Shown here one piece after another: positions 40,719-49,657 of a stretch of 64,000 nt of DNA. Position 1 is the first letter of the stretch, and each line of letters starts with the position of its first letter. A program made the position numbers and the translations under genes. The stretch is from Pelagimonas sp. GTDB lineage: Bacteria > Pseudomonadota > Alphaproteobacteria > Rhodobacterales > Rhodobacteraceae. The stretch is taken from contig JAOASD010000029.1 in assembly GCA_025210265.1 (NCBI GenBank), positions 1-64,000 on the forward strand. Direction: 5' to 3'. Below the pieces are notes generated by a model. It ran no database searches and was not told the origin of the DNA. It saw only the letters and a program-made list of their open reading frames with translations.

Positions 40719-42014
40719 TTATCCGTCTTTCAGCGCGCGGCCCGCCACATAGGTCGCCGCAATGGCCCGGTCATCGCCCATCATGATGGTGGGAAAAATG
40801 GCCTCCCAGATGTCATTCGCGCGGGCGCTGCGTTGGGCGATGGCGGGGGTCGAGGCCAGATCCATCACGATAAAATCCGCAGCCATGCTGGGGGCCAGAT
40901 TGCCGATCCGGTCGCTGGCATGAAGCGTGATGGCCGATCCCTGCGTCGCCAGCCACAGCAATGCGCTGGCATGAAGCGGCGCGCCTTTCAGTTGCCCGAT
41001 CTCATAGGCGGCGGCCATGCTGCGCAGCATGGAAAAGCTGGACCCGCCGCCGGTATCGGTGGCCAAACCGATGCGCTGGCCCTCGGCCATCAGCCCGTTC
41101 ATGTCAAACAGGCCGGACCCGATGAATGTGTTTGAGGTCGGGCAATGGATCAGCCCCGCGCCGGTTTCGCGCAGCCGATCGCGCTCGCGCGGTTCCAGAT
41201 GGATCGCGTGACCGTATAGCCCCCGCGCGCCCAGCAGCCCGTGCTGTTCATAGGTGTCCAGATAATCACGCGCCTCAGGGAACAGGCCTTTGACCCACTC
41301 GATCTCGTCCAGTTGCTCGCTCAGATGGGTCTGCATCAGGCAATCCGGGTGCTCGGCCCAGAGCGCACCGAGTGCGTTCAGCTGTTCTGGCGTCGAGGTT
41401 GGGGAAAAGCGCGGTGTAATCACGTAATTGGCACGACCCCGCCCATGCCATTTCTGCAGCAATGCCTTGCTGTCATCATAGGCGGATTGGGCCGTGTCGC
41501 GCAGCCCATCGGGCGCGTTGCGGTCCATGCAGGTCTTGCCGGCAAATATCTCCATCCCCCGCGCGTCTGCTGCGCCAAACAGCGCATTCACAGATTGCGG
41601 GTGGATGGTGCAATAGGAACAGGCCGAGGTCGTGCCATGCGCAGCCAGAAGATCCAGATAAGTCCCGGCAATCTCAGTGGCATAATCCGCATCGCCAAAG
41701 CGCATTTCCTCAGGGAAGGTATAGCTGTTCAGCCAGTCGATCAGCCGTTTGCCCCAGCTGGCGATGATGCCGGTCTGCGGGTAATGCACATGGGCGTCGA
41801 CAAAGCCCGCCATGATCAACCCATCGCCATGATCCACTTGCACAGCCTGCGGATATGCCGCGCGCAGATCATCGGCACTGCCCACTGCGCGGATCATGCC
41901 ATCTTGCACCAGCACCGCGCCATGGGTCTGATGCTGCGCCGCATCGGGCCCCGCGTCAAAGGGGCTGGCGGCAAAGCTGAGTGTCTGGCCCAGATGCAGG
42001 GTTGCGGTGGTCAT
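40719..42014 (-). CDS. guaD: Guanine deaminase
   Basis: A 431-aa amidohydrolase that converts guanine to xanthine. Zinc ligands: GFVDAHVHYPQT (HxH), LMQTHLSEQLDE, YGHAIHL and TDTGGGSSFSMLR (Asp). CSYCTIHPQSVNALF and PTSNTFIGSGLFDM are guanine-deaminase-like. ATG 42014 is used; the frame extends upstream 21 codons without a family match. Part of a purine-salvage theme with the 8-oxoguanine deaminase-like gene. Confidence 0.93.
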   Translation of the reverse strand: MTTATLHLGQTLSFAASPFDAGPDAAQHQTHGAVLVQDGMIRAVGSADDLRAAYPQAVQVDHGDGLIMAGFVDAHVHYPQTGIIASWGKRLIDWLNSYTFPEEMRFGDADYATEIAGTYLDLLAAHGTTSACSYCTIHPQSVNALFGAADARGMEIFAGKTCMDRNAPDGLRDTAQSAYDDSKALLQKWHGRGRANYVITPRFSPTSTPEQLNALGALWAEHPDCLMQTHLSEQLDEIEWVKGLFPEARDYLDTYEQHGLLGARGLYGHAIHLEPRERDRLRETGAGLIHCPTSNTFIGSGLFDMNGLMAEGQRIGLATDTGGGSSFSMLRSMAAAYEIGQLKGAPLHASALLWLATQGSAITLHASDRIGNLAPSMAADFIVMDLASTPAIAQRSARANDIWEAIFPTIMMGDDRAIAATYVAGRALKDG

Positions 42015-42158
42015 GATGCGCTCCGTCTTTGGTCGATCAACGGTAGGGGCAGGGAGGGGAAAGGACAATCCGCGCAAACAGGCTTTCTTTGCCCTGTTCC
42101 CCGACGTCGGGATCGCCTAGGTTCGGCCTCAGCGACCCAAAGCCAAGGGAGGCCCGAC

Positions 42159-43550
42159 ATGCTGGATGAGACAGAACAGATGCCAGAGGCCGAAACCGAA
42201 GAAGAAGCCTTTGCGCTGGACCGCAAGGGTGTCGCGCAGATCATGTTCGCGGTGGATATCGAGGACCGCGACCAGCTGATCGCGCTGATGGAACCGCTGC
42301 ACGCGGCCGACATTGCTGACCTTCTGGAACAGATCAACGCCTTTGACCGGATGCGGCTGATCCGGCTGTTCGGCCAGGAATTTGACGGCGACATCCTGTC
42401 GGAACTGGATGACTCCCTGCGCGAAGAGGTGATCGGCGCGCTGTCCCCCACGGTTCTGGCCGAGGCCGTGCGCGATCTGGACAGCGACGACGTGGTCGAC
42501 CTGCTCGAAGATCTGGACGAGCCGCAGCAAGAGGTCATCCTCGACGCGCTGGAAGACAGCGACCGGGCGGCGGTGGAAAAATCGCTGACCTACCCGGAAT
42601 TTTCCGCCGGGCGTCTGATGCAGCGCGAAGTCGTGATGGCCCCCGAACACTGGAATGTCGGCGAAGCCATTGATTATCTGCGCAATTCCGACGATTTACC
42701 GGAACAGTTCTATCACATCGTGATCGTCGATCCGAAACTGCGCCCGGTGGGCAATGTCACCTTGGGCAAGCTGATGGGATCGCGCCGCGAGGTGCTGCTG
42801 AAATCTCTGGTCGAGGAAACCTTTCAGATCATCCCCGTCACCTGGGAAGAGGGCGAGGTCGCCTATGCCTTTAACCAGTATCACCTGATTTCCGCCCCTG
42901 TGGTGGATGAAAATGACCGGCTGGTCGGGGTGATCACCATCGACGACGCCATGGCCGTGCTGGACGAAGAGCACGAAGAGGACATCCTGCGCCTTGCCGG
43001 GGTCAGCGATGAAAGCCGCCTGTCGGACCGGGTGATCGACACGACAAAACGCCGTTTTCCCTGGCTGGCGGTGAACCTTGTCACCGCCGTTCTGGCCAGC
43101 CTCGTGATCGCACAATTCGAAGCGGCAATTTCTCAGGTCGTAGCGCTGGCGGTGCTGATGCCGATCGTGGCGTCCATGGGCGGTAATGCGGGCACCCAAA
43201 GCCTGACCGTCGCGGTGCGCGCGCTGGCGACCAAAGACCTGACCACAGCGAACCTCTGGCGGGTGATCCGACGCGAGGTCATGGTGGGTCTGGTCAATGG
43301 CGTGGCCTTTGCGGTGGTGATGGGGATTGTCGGGCTGATCTGGTTCGGCTCGCCCGCGCTGGGCGGGGTGATCGCGGCGGCCATGGTGATCAACCTTGTG
43401 GTGGCGGGGCTGGCGGGGATCGTGATCCCGGTGGCGCTGGAAAAGGCCGGGGTGGACCCGGCGCTGGCCTCGGGCGCTTTTGTGACGACAGTGACGGATG
43501 TGGTTGGCTTCTTTGCCTTTCTTGGCCTTGCGGTGGTGGTTTTGCTGTAG
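42159..43550 (+). CDS. mgtE: Magnesium transporter MgtE
   Basis: A 463-aa Mg2+ channel. The N-terminal helical domain (to about 150) contains LMEPLHAADIADLLEQ and LSPTVLAEAVRDLDSDDVVDLLEDL. Two CBS domains follow (about 155-270; RLMQREVVMAPEHWNVGEAIDYL and ISAPVVDENDRLVGVITIDDAM), then five membrane helices with VALAVLMPIVASMGGNAGTQSLTVAVRAL as the pore signature. Cytoplasmic domains gate the channel according to Mg2+. ATG 42159 is selected because GGGAGG precedes it and the family frame starts MLDETEQMPE. Confidence 0.95.
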   Translation: MLDETEQMPEAETEEEAFALDRKGVAQIMFAVDIEDRDQLIALMEPLHAADIADLLEQINAFDRMRLIRLFGQEFDGDILSELDDSLREEVIGALSPTVLAEAVRDLDSDDVVDLLEDLDEPQQEVILDALEDSDRAAVEKSLTYPEFSAGRLMQREVVMAPEHWNVGEAIDYLRNSDDLPEQFYHIVIVDPKLRPVGNVTLGKLMGSRREVLLKSLVEETFQIIPVTWEEGEVAYAFNQYHLISAPVVDENDRLVGVITIDDAMAVLDEEHEEDILRLAGVSDESRLSDRVIDTTKRRFPWLAVNLVTAVLASLVIAQFEAAISQVVALAVLMPIVASMGGNAGTQSLTVAVRALATKDLTTANLWRVIRREVMVGLVNGVAFAVVMGIVGLIWFGSPALGGVIAAAMVINLVVAGLAGIVIPVALEKAGVDPALASGAFVTTVTDVVGFFAFLGLAVVVLL

Positions 43551-43649
43551 AGGCCCATCGCACCAAATATGTCGGTAAATTAATTGAACCGCATAGGCAC
43601 CGATGTTAGCGTTTTTAAGGTTTTTGTATCGGTATTGGAGGAAAGAACA

Positions 43650-44288
43650 TTGCGTACAGTTTTTTTGGCGGCAGCGTTAAGTGCGGCCAGTGTGACATCC
43701 GCCTTGGGACAGTCTGTCGAAATGTCATGGTTGCAGCAGGCGGGGGTTGTTTGTGGCGGAGGGCTGACAATTGAAGCCAGAGGCGATTTCGAAGCGGCTT
43801 TTTCAAAGCGGTTAAAACTTGCTGACGTGGGGAGCGAGGGAACATTCAAACAGTCTGATGTTGAGAAGCTGCTTGGCCAGTTCGGTGAGGAAGCCAAAGA
43901 ACCTATCTATCGCAGCTATGTTGAATGTGTCCTGAATTTGATGGCAGTCGCCAATTCGACCTCTAGCTTACCTCCGCCCGATATTACATTGCAGGCACCG
44001 GTAACCGTCGCGCCATTGGAAGCGATAAAGAGGGGGCAGCGGTTTGTGCTGGCTCCCAACGATGTCGCTGCGATCAAAGACTATAGTCAGATATTCACTG
44101 TCAATGCAGTCGGAGATGACGGTCGTCCTTATGTGTATTTCACTTGGTCTAACTCGGTTTCAGGCCAAGGTGTCGATCATGTTTATGCACGTCAGGGAAC
44201 GAGCATTGTGATGGGTGAACAGTGTTCTGTTATCCCTTACAAGATTGACATCGAGAACAGTCAGGTTTCGTTTCTGTCCAGTTGTTGA
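43650..44288 (+). CDS. Hypothetical secreted protein, AT-richer than neighbours
   Basis: A 212-aa protein starting at TTG 43650, with GGAGG 9 nt upstream and a signal peptide (RTVFLAAALSAASVTSALGQ). The mature part has four cysteines (VVCGG, VECVL, EQCSV, SSC at the end), which may form disulfides. I do not recognise it. Base composition is clearly lower in GC and codon use differs from mgtE and the folate gene on either side, suggesting recent transfer. A frame upstream to 43584 is open but the TTG start explains the signal peptide better. Confidence 0.65.
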   Translation: MRTVFLAAALSAASVTSALGQSVEMSWLQQAGVVCGGGLTIEARGDFEAAFSKRLKLADVGSEGTFKQSDVEKLLGQFGEEAKEPIYRSYVECVLNLMAVANSTSSLPPPDITLQAPVTVAPLEAIKRGQRFVLAPNDVAAIKDYSQIFTVNAVGDDGRPYVYFTWSNSVSGQGVDHVYARQGTSIVMGEQCSVIPYKIDIENSQVSFLSSC

Positions 44289-44411
44289 TCGGCACTTGCC
44301 GGGCCTACCGCTATGCGGTGCATTTGAAACTTGTAGGGTCGTCTTTGACGGTGTCGCCCGCGCGCGCGCCTGTTACTGTTCCCTCAACACCGCATTCACA
44401 AAGGGCGCATC

Positions 44412-44966
44412 ATGGATCTGGAAACCCGCAAGGCCGAGGCGCGCAAGGCCGCATTCGCCCGCCGCAAACAGGCATTTGACACGCGCCCTCCGGGGCAGGC
44501 CGGGCATCTGAGCGAAGTGCTGGCGGGCCATCGCGGCGTGCCTCTGGCGGGCTACATGCCGATCCGCACGGAAATCAACCCCATGGCCGCCATGGAAGAG
44601 GCCGCCGCCCATGGCCCGGTCAGCGTGCCAGTGATCGAAGCCGCCGGTCAGCCGCTGAAATTCGCCCTGTGGGAGCCCGGCTGCGAAATGACCGACGGCC
44701 CGTTTGGGGCTCGCATTCCCGCCAATCCGCGCTTTATCGAACCGGAAATCCTGATTGTGCCGCTGGTCGCGTTTTCGCGCGCGGGCGGGCGACTGGGCTA
44801 TGGCGGCGGGTTTTATGATCGCAGTCTGGAAGGGCTGCGCGCCAAACGCGCCACGCTGGCCATCGGGTTTGCCTTTGCTGCGCAAGAGGCCGAGGATCTG
44901 CCGCTGGAACCCACGGACCAACCGCTGGATCTGATCGTCACCGAACAGGGTGTGATCGAGGTCTGA
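44412..44966 (+). CDS. 5-formyltetrahydrofolate cyclo-ligase
   Basis: A 184-aa protein that returns 5-formyl-THF to the folate pool as 5,10-methenyl-THF. Landmarks: RKAAFARRKQAF basic N-terminus, VPLVAFSRAGGRLGYGGGFYDRSLEGL (ATP/folate-binding glycine loop) and a typical C-terminus ending VTEQGVIEV. In gammaproteobacteria this gene follows 6S RNA; here 127 bp separate it from the AT-rich orphan. Confidence 0.95.
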   Translation: MDLETRKAEARKAAFARRKQAFDTRPPGQAGHLSEVLAGHRGVPLAGYMPIRTEINPMAAMEEAAAHGPVSVPVIEAAGQPLKFALWEPGCEMTDGPFGARIPANPRFIEPEILIVPLVAFSRAGGRLGYGGGFYDRSLEGLRAKRATLAIGFAFAAQEAEDLPLEPTDQPLDLIVTEQGVIEV

Positions 44967-44968
44967 TC

Positions 44969-45859
44969 TTATAGAAGCGAATGGCGCACCGGGCTGAGCG
45001 GCTTGGGCGCCTCCAGCCCCAGCTGCGGCATCAGGCTGATTTCGATCGTGCGGCACATGGCGTTCAGCGCCAGCCCGTTCACGGTCTCGCCAAAGGGGTT
45101 CTCCAGTTCTTCGGTAACCTCGGAGAGGCCAAAGAACACATAGGCCACCACGCCCGCGAACAGGGGCGTGACCCAGCCCGCGCTGTCCATCATGCCCAGC
45201 GGGGCAAGCAGGCAATACAGCACCGCCGTGCGATACACCAACAGCGAATAGACAAAGGGCAGTGGCGTGTTCTGGATGCGCTCGCACCCCGCTTGTGCAA
45301 GGGCGATAGAGGCCAGGCGCTGCTCCAGCGCCCGCGCGCCATAGCCGTCCAACCGACCCGCTGCGCGCTCGTCTGACCAAAGGGCGGCGATCCGATCCAG
45401 CGCCGCGCAGGGCGGGTGGGGGGCTGCGATCAGCGCGTCATCAATCCACGGGGCGGCATTGTCATCGGGGTCATGGCGGCGCAGATTCAGCCGGTGCAGA
45501 TGCACAAAGGCAAGGGTCAGGCGCAGGGTGTCTTCGCGCGCCTCGGGTGTCAGGAACAGCTGAGCCTCGCGGGACAGGGCGCGGCTGTCGGCAATCAACT
45601 GCCCCCAGAGCTTGCGCGCCTCCCACCAGCGTTCATAGGCCGCGTTGTTGCGAAACCCCAGAAACAGCGATAGCGCCACGCCAAAAGCGGCAAAAGCGCC
45701 GGTATCTGCGTGGGGCAGGGTCACGATATTCAGATCGACCCAGACCATCCCGGCGGCGATGGCCGCCACCAGCAGGATGCGCGGCAGGATCAGTGGCAGG
45801 ACCGAGCCACGCATGGAAAACAACATGGCCAGCGGGCGCTTGCGTTTGCCGACGATCAT
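44969..45859 (-). CDS. Bestrophin family protein
   Basis: A 296-aa membrane protein of the bestrophin/UPF0187 family: VALSLFLGFRNNAAYERWWEARKLWGQLI is the defining motif (RNxxxYxRWWEARxxWG). Four membrane helices are expected, with a C-terminal ENPFGETVNGLALNAMCRTIEISLM block that is also conserved. Members act as anion or cation channels. Convergent with the folate gene, 2 nt apart. Confidence 0.9.
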   Translation of the reverse strand: MIVGKRKRPLAMLFSMRGSVLPLILPRILLVAAIAAGMVWVDLNIVTLPHADTGAFAAFGVALSLFLGFRNNAAYERWWEARKLWGQLIADSRALSREAQLFLTPEAREDTLRLTLAFVHLHRLNLRRHDPDDNAAPWIDDALIAAPHPPCAALDRIAALWSDERAAGRLDGYGARALEQRLASIALAQAGCERIQNTPLPFVYSLLVYRTAVLYCLLAPLGMMDSAGWVTPLFAGVVAYVFFGLSEVTEELENPFGETVNGLALNAMCRTIEISLMPQLGLEAPKPLSPVRHSLL

Positions 45860-45886
45860 GGCTCGCTCCTGCGGTTATGGGTGCGA

Positions 45887-47149
45887 TCAGAGGGCGCGCC
45901 AGCCAATATCGCGGCGGCAGAAGCCCTGCGGCCAGTCGACCCCATCGACCAGCGCATAGGCGCGGTCGCGGGCCTCTTGTAAGGTGGAGCCCCGCGCGGT
46001 GGCGTTCAGAACACGCCCGCCCACGGCCACAACCTGACCGTCTTTTGCGGCGGTGCCCGCATGGAACACCATGTTAAAGCTGTCCTCGGGCAGGCCGTCC
46101 AGCTCCTTGATCGCGCTGCCTTTTTCGTAGGACCCGGGATAGCCCTCGGCGGCCAGAACCACAGTCATGGCGTGATCATCGGCCCAGGTGACCTGCGCCT
46201 GGTCCAACCGGCCTTCGGCGCAGGCCTGCATCAGATCCAGGGCCTGCGCGCCAAGGCGCAGCATCAGCACCTGGCATTCCGGGTCGCCAAAGCGGACGTT
46301 ATATTCGACCAGACGCGGCTGGCCGTTTTCGATCATCAGACCCACATACAGCACGCCGGAATAGGGCATCCCACGCGCGGCCATTTCCGCCATGGTCGGG
46401 CGCACGATTTCATCCAGCGCCTTTTGCGTCACGCTGTCATCCATGATCGGTGCGGGGGAATAGGCCCCCATGCCGCCGGTATTGGGGCCGGTATCGCCTT
46501 CGCCGACGCGCTTGTGGTCCTGTGCGGTGCCGATGGGCAGGCAGGTTTCACCATCGACCAGCACGAAAAAGCTGGCCTCTTCGCCGGTCATGAACTCTTC
46601 GATCACGACCTCGGCACCGGCCTCACCAAAAGAGCCACCGAACATGTCGTCAATCGCGGCTTCGGCCTCGGCCACGGTTTCGGCGATGATCACGCCTTTG
46701 CCAGCGGCCAGACCGTCGGCCTTGACCACGATGGGCGCGCCCTCGGCCCGAACATGGGCTTTGGCCGCCTCGGCATCGGTGAAATGGCCATAAGAGGCGG
46801 TGGGCGCTTTGGCCGCGTCGCAGATTTCCTTGGTGAAACTTTTGGAGGCTTCGAGCCGCGCGGCAGCGGCAGAGGGGCCGAACACGGCCAGACCCGCTTC
46901 GCGCAGGCGATCGGATACCCCTGCCGCCAGCGGCGCTTCGGGGCCGACAATCACCAGATCAATGGCGTTCTCGCTGGAAAATTCCGCAACCGCAGCGCCA
47001 TCATTGATGTCCAGCGCAGCGCATTCGGCGATCTGGGCGATGCCCGCATTGCCGGGCGCGACGATCAGCTTGTCACATTTGGGGTTTTGCAGCGTGGCCC
47101 AGGCCAGCGCGTGTTCACGACCGCCGCTTCCGAGGATGAGAATATTCAT
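45887..47149 (-). CDS. purD: Phosphoribosylamine-glycine ligase
   Basis: A 420-aa ATP-grasp enzyme, second step of purine synthesis. It shows MNILILGSGGREHALAWA, GPEAPLAAGVSDRLR, VVKADGLAAGKGVIIAET, EEFMTGEEASFFVL and YNVRFGDPECQVLM in order. ATG 47149 is used; an extension to 47215 has no support. It is preceded by repeat copy 2, which lies between it and the divergent xseA. Confidence 0.97.
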   Translation of the reverse strand: MNILILGSGGREHALAWATLQNPKCDKLIVAPGNAGIAQIAECAALDINDGAAVAEFSSENAIDLVIVGPEAPLAAGVSDRLREAGLAVFGPSAAAARLEASKSFTKEICDAAKAPTASYGHFTDAEAAKAHVRAEGAPIVVKADGLAAGKGVIIAETVAEAEAAIDDMFGGSFGEAGAEVVIEEFMTGEEASFFVLVDGETCLPIGTAQDHKRVGEGDTGPNTGGMGAYSPAPIMDDSVTQKALDEIVRPTMAEMAARGMPYSGVLYVGLMIENGQPRLVEYNVRFGDPECQVLMLRLGAQALDLMQACAEGRLDQAQVTWADDHAMTVVLAAEGYPGSYEKGSAIKELDGLPEDSFNMVFHAGTAAKDGQVVAVGGRVLNATARGSTLQEARDRAYALVDGVDWPQGFCRRDIGWRAL

Positions 47150-47196
47150 TGGTGTCTCCTTTGCCGTCGGTGGCGTCGTGATGTGCCGGTGCAGGC

Positions 47197-47230
47197 GGGG
47201 GCTTTGCCCCCACACCCCCAGGGGTATTTT
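47197..47230. repeat. Hairpin plus GGGGTATTTT repeat, copy 2
   Basis: GGGGGC-TTT-GCCCCC (47197-47211) followed by CCCCCAGGGGTATTTT (47215-47230). Same type as copy 1 (9286-9361) and copy 3 (55437-55480). Here it sits between divergent purD and xseA, so it is not simply a terminator. Confidence 0.75.
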
Positions 47231-47326
47231 CCAAGCGAAGAATGGGGGCGCGGCGCTTTTACATTACTGGGGGCTGCTTTAAGCTGCGCGGGACGCAAGG
47301 GCAAGTCAGGCAGCAGGTGAGACGGC

Positions 47327-48910
47327 ATGGAGATGTTCGAAGAAGAGGGCGCTGGCAACACGCCGGAATTTTCGGTTTCCGAGCTTTCGGGCGCGGTAAA
47401 GCGCACGATTGAGGGCGAATACGGCTTTGTCCGGGTGCGCGGTGAGGTGGGGCGCGTCAGCCGTCCGCGATCTGGCCATTATTATCTGGACCTAAAAGAT
47501 GACCGCGCGGTGATTTCCGGCGTCATGTGGAAAGGTGTGGCCGCGCGGCAGCAGACCTTGCCCGAAGAGGGGATGGAGGTGGTCGCCACCGGCAAGCTGA
47601 CCACCTTTCCGGGTCAGTCGAAATATCAGATCGTGATTGATGAGATCCGCCCGGCGGGGGCGGGGGCCTTGATGGCGATGCTGGAAAAGCGCAAGGCGAT
47701 GTTGCAGGCCGAGGGCCTTTTTGCCGCCGAGCGCAAGCGGCCCTTGCCTTATCTGCCTGAAATCATTGGGGTTGTGACCTCTCCCTCTGGCGCGGTGATC
47801 CGGGATATTCTGCATCGCCTGCGGGACCGTTTCCCGCGCAAGGTGCTGATCTGGCCGGTTGCGGTGCAGGGCAACAATTGCGCGCCCGAGGTGGCGCGGG
47901 CAATTGACGGGTTCAATCGGCTGACGCCTGGGGGGGCGTTGCCACGCCCGGATTTGCTGATTGTCGCGCGGGGCGGTGGTTCGGTCGAGGATCTGTGGGG
48001 CTTCAACGAAGAGATCGTGGCGCGCGCCGCAGCGGCCAGCGAGATCCCGTTGATTTCCGCTGTGGGGCACGAAACCGACACCACGCTGATCGATTTTGTC
48101 AGCGACCAACGCGCGCCGACCCCCACGGCGGCGGCGGAAATGGCCGTGCCGGTGCGGGTCGAGCTGCTGGGCTGGACTGCAGAGGCAGGCGCGCGGATGA
48201 CGCGGGCCATGGGGCATCGGGTGGAAACCCGCGGCCAGCGGCTGCGCGATCTGTCGCGGGCTTTGCCGCGTGTCGAAGACCTGCTGAACGGGCCGCGCCA
48301 GCGGTTGGACATCATGGCGACACGGTTGCCCGATGGGTTGACCCGTCTGGTGGACCGCCGTCGTCTGCGCCTGAGCGAGGTGTCGGGCAGTCTGAAACCC
48401 TCCATGCTGACGCGCGGTTTTGCGCAGGACCGCGCCAAGCTGGGCGACCGGGCTGCGCGCCTGCAGCCCGCGCTGAGCCGGATGGTTCAGCTGCGTCGGG
48501 ACGGGTTCGAGGCGCGCGCACGCCAGTTGAACGCCGCACCGATCCAGCGTGAAATCCGCGCGCAGGCGGATCGGCTGGAGGCGTTGACCCGCCGTTTGAG
48601 CGAGGCGCAGACCAAGCGGATCGAAACCGGCCAGACCCGGCTGGAGGCGCTGGACCGGCTGCATGAAACGCTGGGCTACAAGGCCACGCTGAAACGCGGC
48701 TATGCGGTTGTGCGCGGGGCGGATGGCAGCGTGATCACCAGCGCCGCGGCGGCCGCGAAAACCGGCGTGGCCGAGATCGAGTTCAGCGATGCGCGGTTTT
48801 CTTTAGATGGCACTGCCCCGGTGCAACCCGCCGAGGCACCCGCAGCCAAACCCAAACCCGCCAAACCTGCACGCAAGACGCCCCCGCCCGAACAGGGCAG
48901 CCTGTTCTGA
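47327..48910 (+). CDS. xseA: Exodeoxyribonuclease VII large subunit
   Basis: A 527-aa protein. The N-terminal OB fold (FVRVRGEVGRVSRPRSGHYYLDLKDDRAVISGVMW) binds single-stranded DNA, and the catalytic domain has IGVVTSPSGAVIRDILHRL, LIVARGGGSVEDLWGFNEE and ISAVGHETDTTLIDFVSD. A long coiled coil follows. A Pro/Lys-rich tail (about 495-527) extends beyond the usual length. ATG 47327 matches the family frame. Confidence 0.96.
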   Translation: MEMFEEEGAGNTPEFSVSELSGAVKRTIEGEYGFVRVRGEVGRVSRPRSGHYYLDLKDDRAVISGVMWKGVAARQQTLPEEGMEVVATGKLTTFPGQSKYQIVIDEIRPAGAGALMAMLEKRKAMLQAEGLFAAERKRPLPYLPEIIGVVTSPSGAVIRDILHRLRDRFPRKVLIWPVAVQGNNCAPEVARAIDGFNRLTPGGALPRPDLLIVARGGGSVEDLWGFNEEIVARAAAASEIPLISAVGHETDTTLIDFVSDQRAPTPTAAAEMAVPVRVELLGWTAEAGARMTRAMGHRVETRGQRLRDLSRALPRVEDLLNGPRQRLDIMATRLPDGLTRLVDRRRLRLSEVSGSLKPSMLTRGFAQDRAKLGDRAARLQPALSRMVQLRRDGFEARARQLNAAPIQREIRAQADRLEALTRRLSEAQTKRIETGQTRLEALDRLHETLGYKATLKRGYAVVRGADGSVITSAAAAAKTGVAEIEFSDARFSLDGTAPVQPAEAPAAKPKPAKPARKTPPPEQGSLF

Positions 48911-49002
48911 TCCGCTGAAGGGGCTACAAACCGGGGGCTTTCCTTTTCTTCTGCGCTCGCATAGGCTTTTCTGCGTTGCTGCATCCGGGAAGGGGAGAGC
49001 CC

Positions 49003-49563
49003 ATGGCAGAGTCCGAAAAGCCATTGCTGATCAAGCGTTACGCAAGTCGACGCCTGTATAATACCGAGACCTCGGATTACGTGACCCTTGAGGATATTGC
49101 GGGCTTTATCCGTGACGGGCGCGAAGTGCAGATCGTGGATCTGAAAACCGGGGATGACCTGACCCGGCAGTATCTGCTGCAAATCGTGGCCGAGCATGAA
49201 AGCAAAGGCGAAAGCGTGCTGCCGATCAGCGTGCTGACCGATCTGGTGCGGTCCTATACTTCGCAGGCGGGCACCATGGTGCCTCAATTCCTGGCCGCCA
49301 GTTTCGAGGCCATGCGCGAAGGTCAGTCCAAGTGGCTGGAGAACATGAACCACATGAACCCGATGGTGAAAATGCCAGGGTTTGAGGCCATGCAAGCCCA
49401 GCAAGAGGCGTTTCTAAAGGCGATGTCCGGCAATATGGGCACCATGGGCAATAGTTTTTCCGGCCCGGCCAAGGATGACAGCCCGCAAGAGGGCGAAGAT
49501 CTGGATGCGATCCGAAAACAGCTGAGTGAGCTGCAGGATAAATTGTCCAAACTGGATAAATAA
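49003..49563 (+). CDS. phaR: Polyhydroxyalkanoate synthesis repressor PhaR
   Basis: A 186-aa protein: LLIKRYASRRLYNTETSDYVTLEDIAGFIRDGREVQIVDLKTGDDLTRQYLLQIV is the PHB/PHA accumulation regulator DNA-binding domain. A methionine-rich middle (GNMGTMGNSF) and a C-terminal coiled coil (IRKQLSELQDKLSKL) follow. It represses phasin and polymer genes and senses PHB granules. ATG 49003 with AGGGGAGAG upstream. A strong terminator follows. Confidence 0.93.
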   Translation: MAESEKPLLIKRYASRRLYNTETSDYVTLEDIAGFIRDGREVQIVDLKTGDDLTRQYLLQIVAEHESKGESVLPISVLTDLVRSYTSQAGTMVPQFLAASFEAMREGQSKWLENMNHMNPMVKMPGFEAMQAQQEAFLKAMSGNMGTMGNSFSGPAKDDSPQEGEDLDAIRKQLSELQDKLSKLDK

Positions 49564-49567
49564 GACC

Positions 49568-49593
49568 AAAGGCCGGGGATGACCCGGCCTTTT
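49568..49593 (+). terminator. Intrinsic terminator of phaR
   Basis: AAAGGCCGGG-GATGA-CCCGGCCTTT, a 10-bp perfect stem followed by TTG, starts 5 nt after the phaR stop. Confidence 0.9.
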
Positions 49594-49657
49594 TGTTGCT
49601 GGCCGCAACGGAATGCTCCTGCGCATGGTTCAGTAGAGCAGCGCCGCGTATGGGGGC

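Noticed and set aside
41241..42158. Extended N-terminus of mgtE
   Set aside because: The extension is antisense to guaD and has no MgtE similarity; the true start is ATG 42159.
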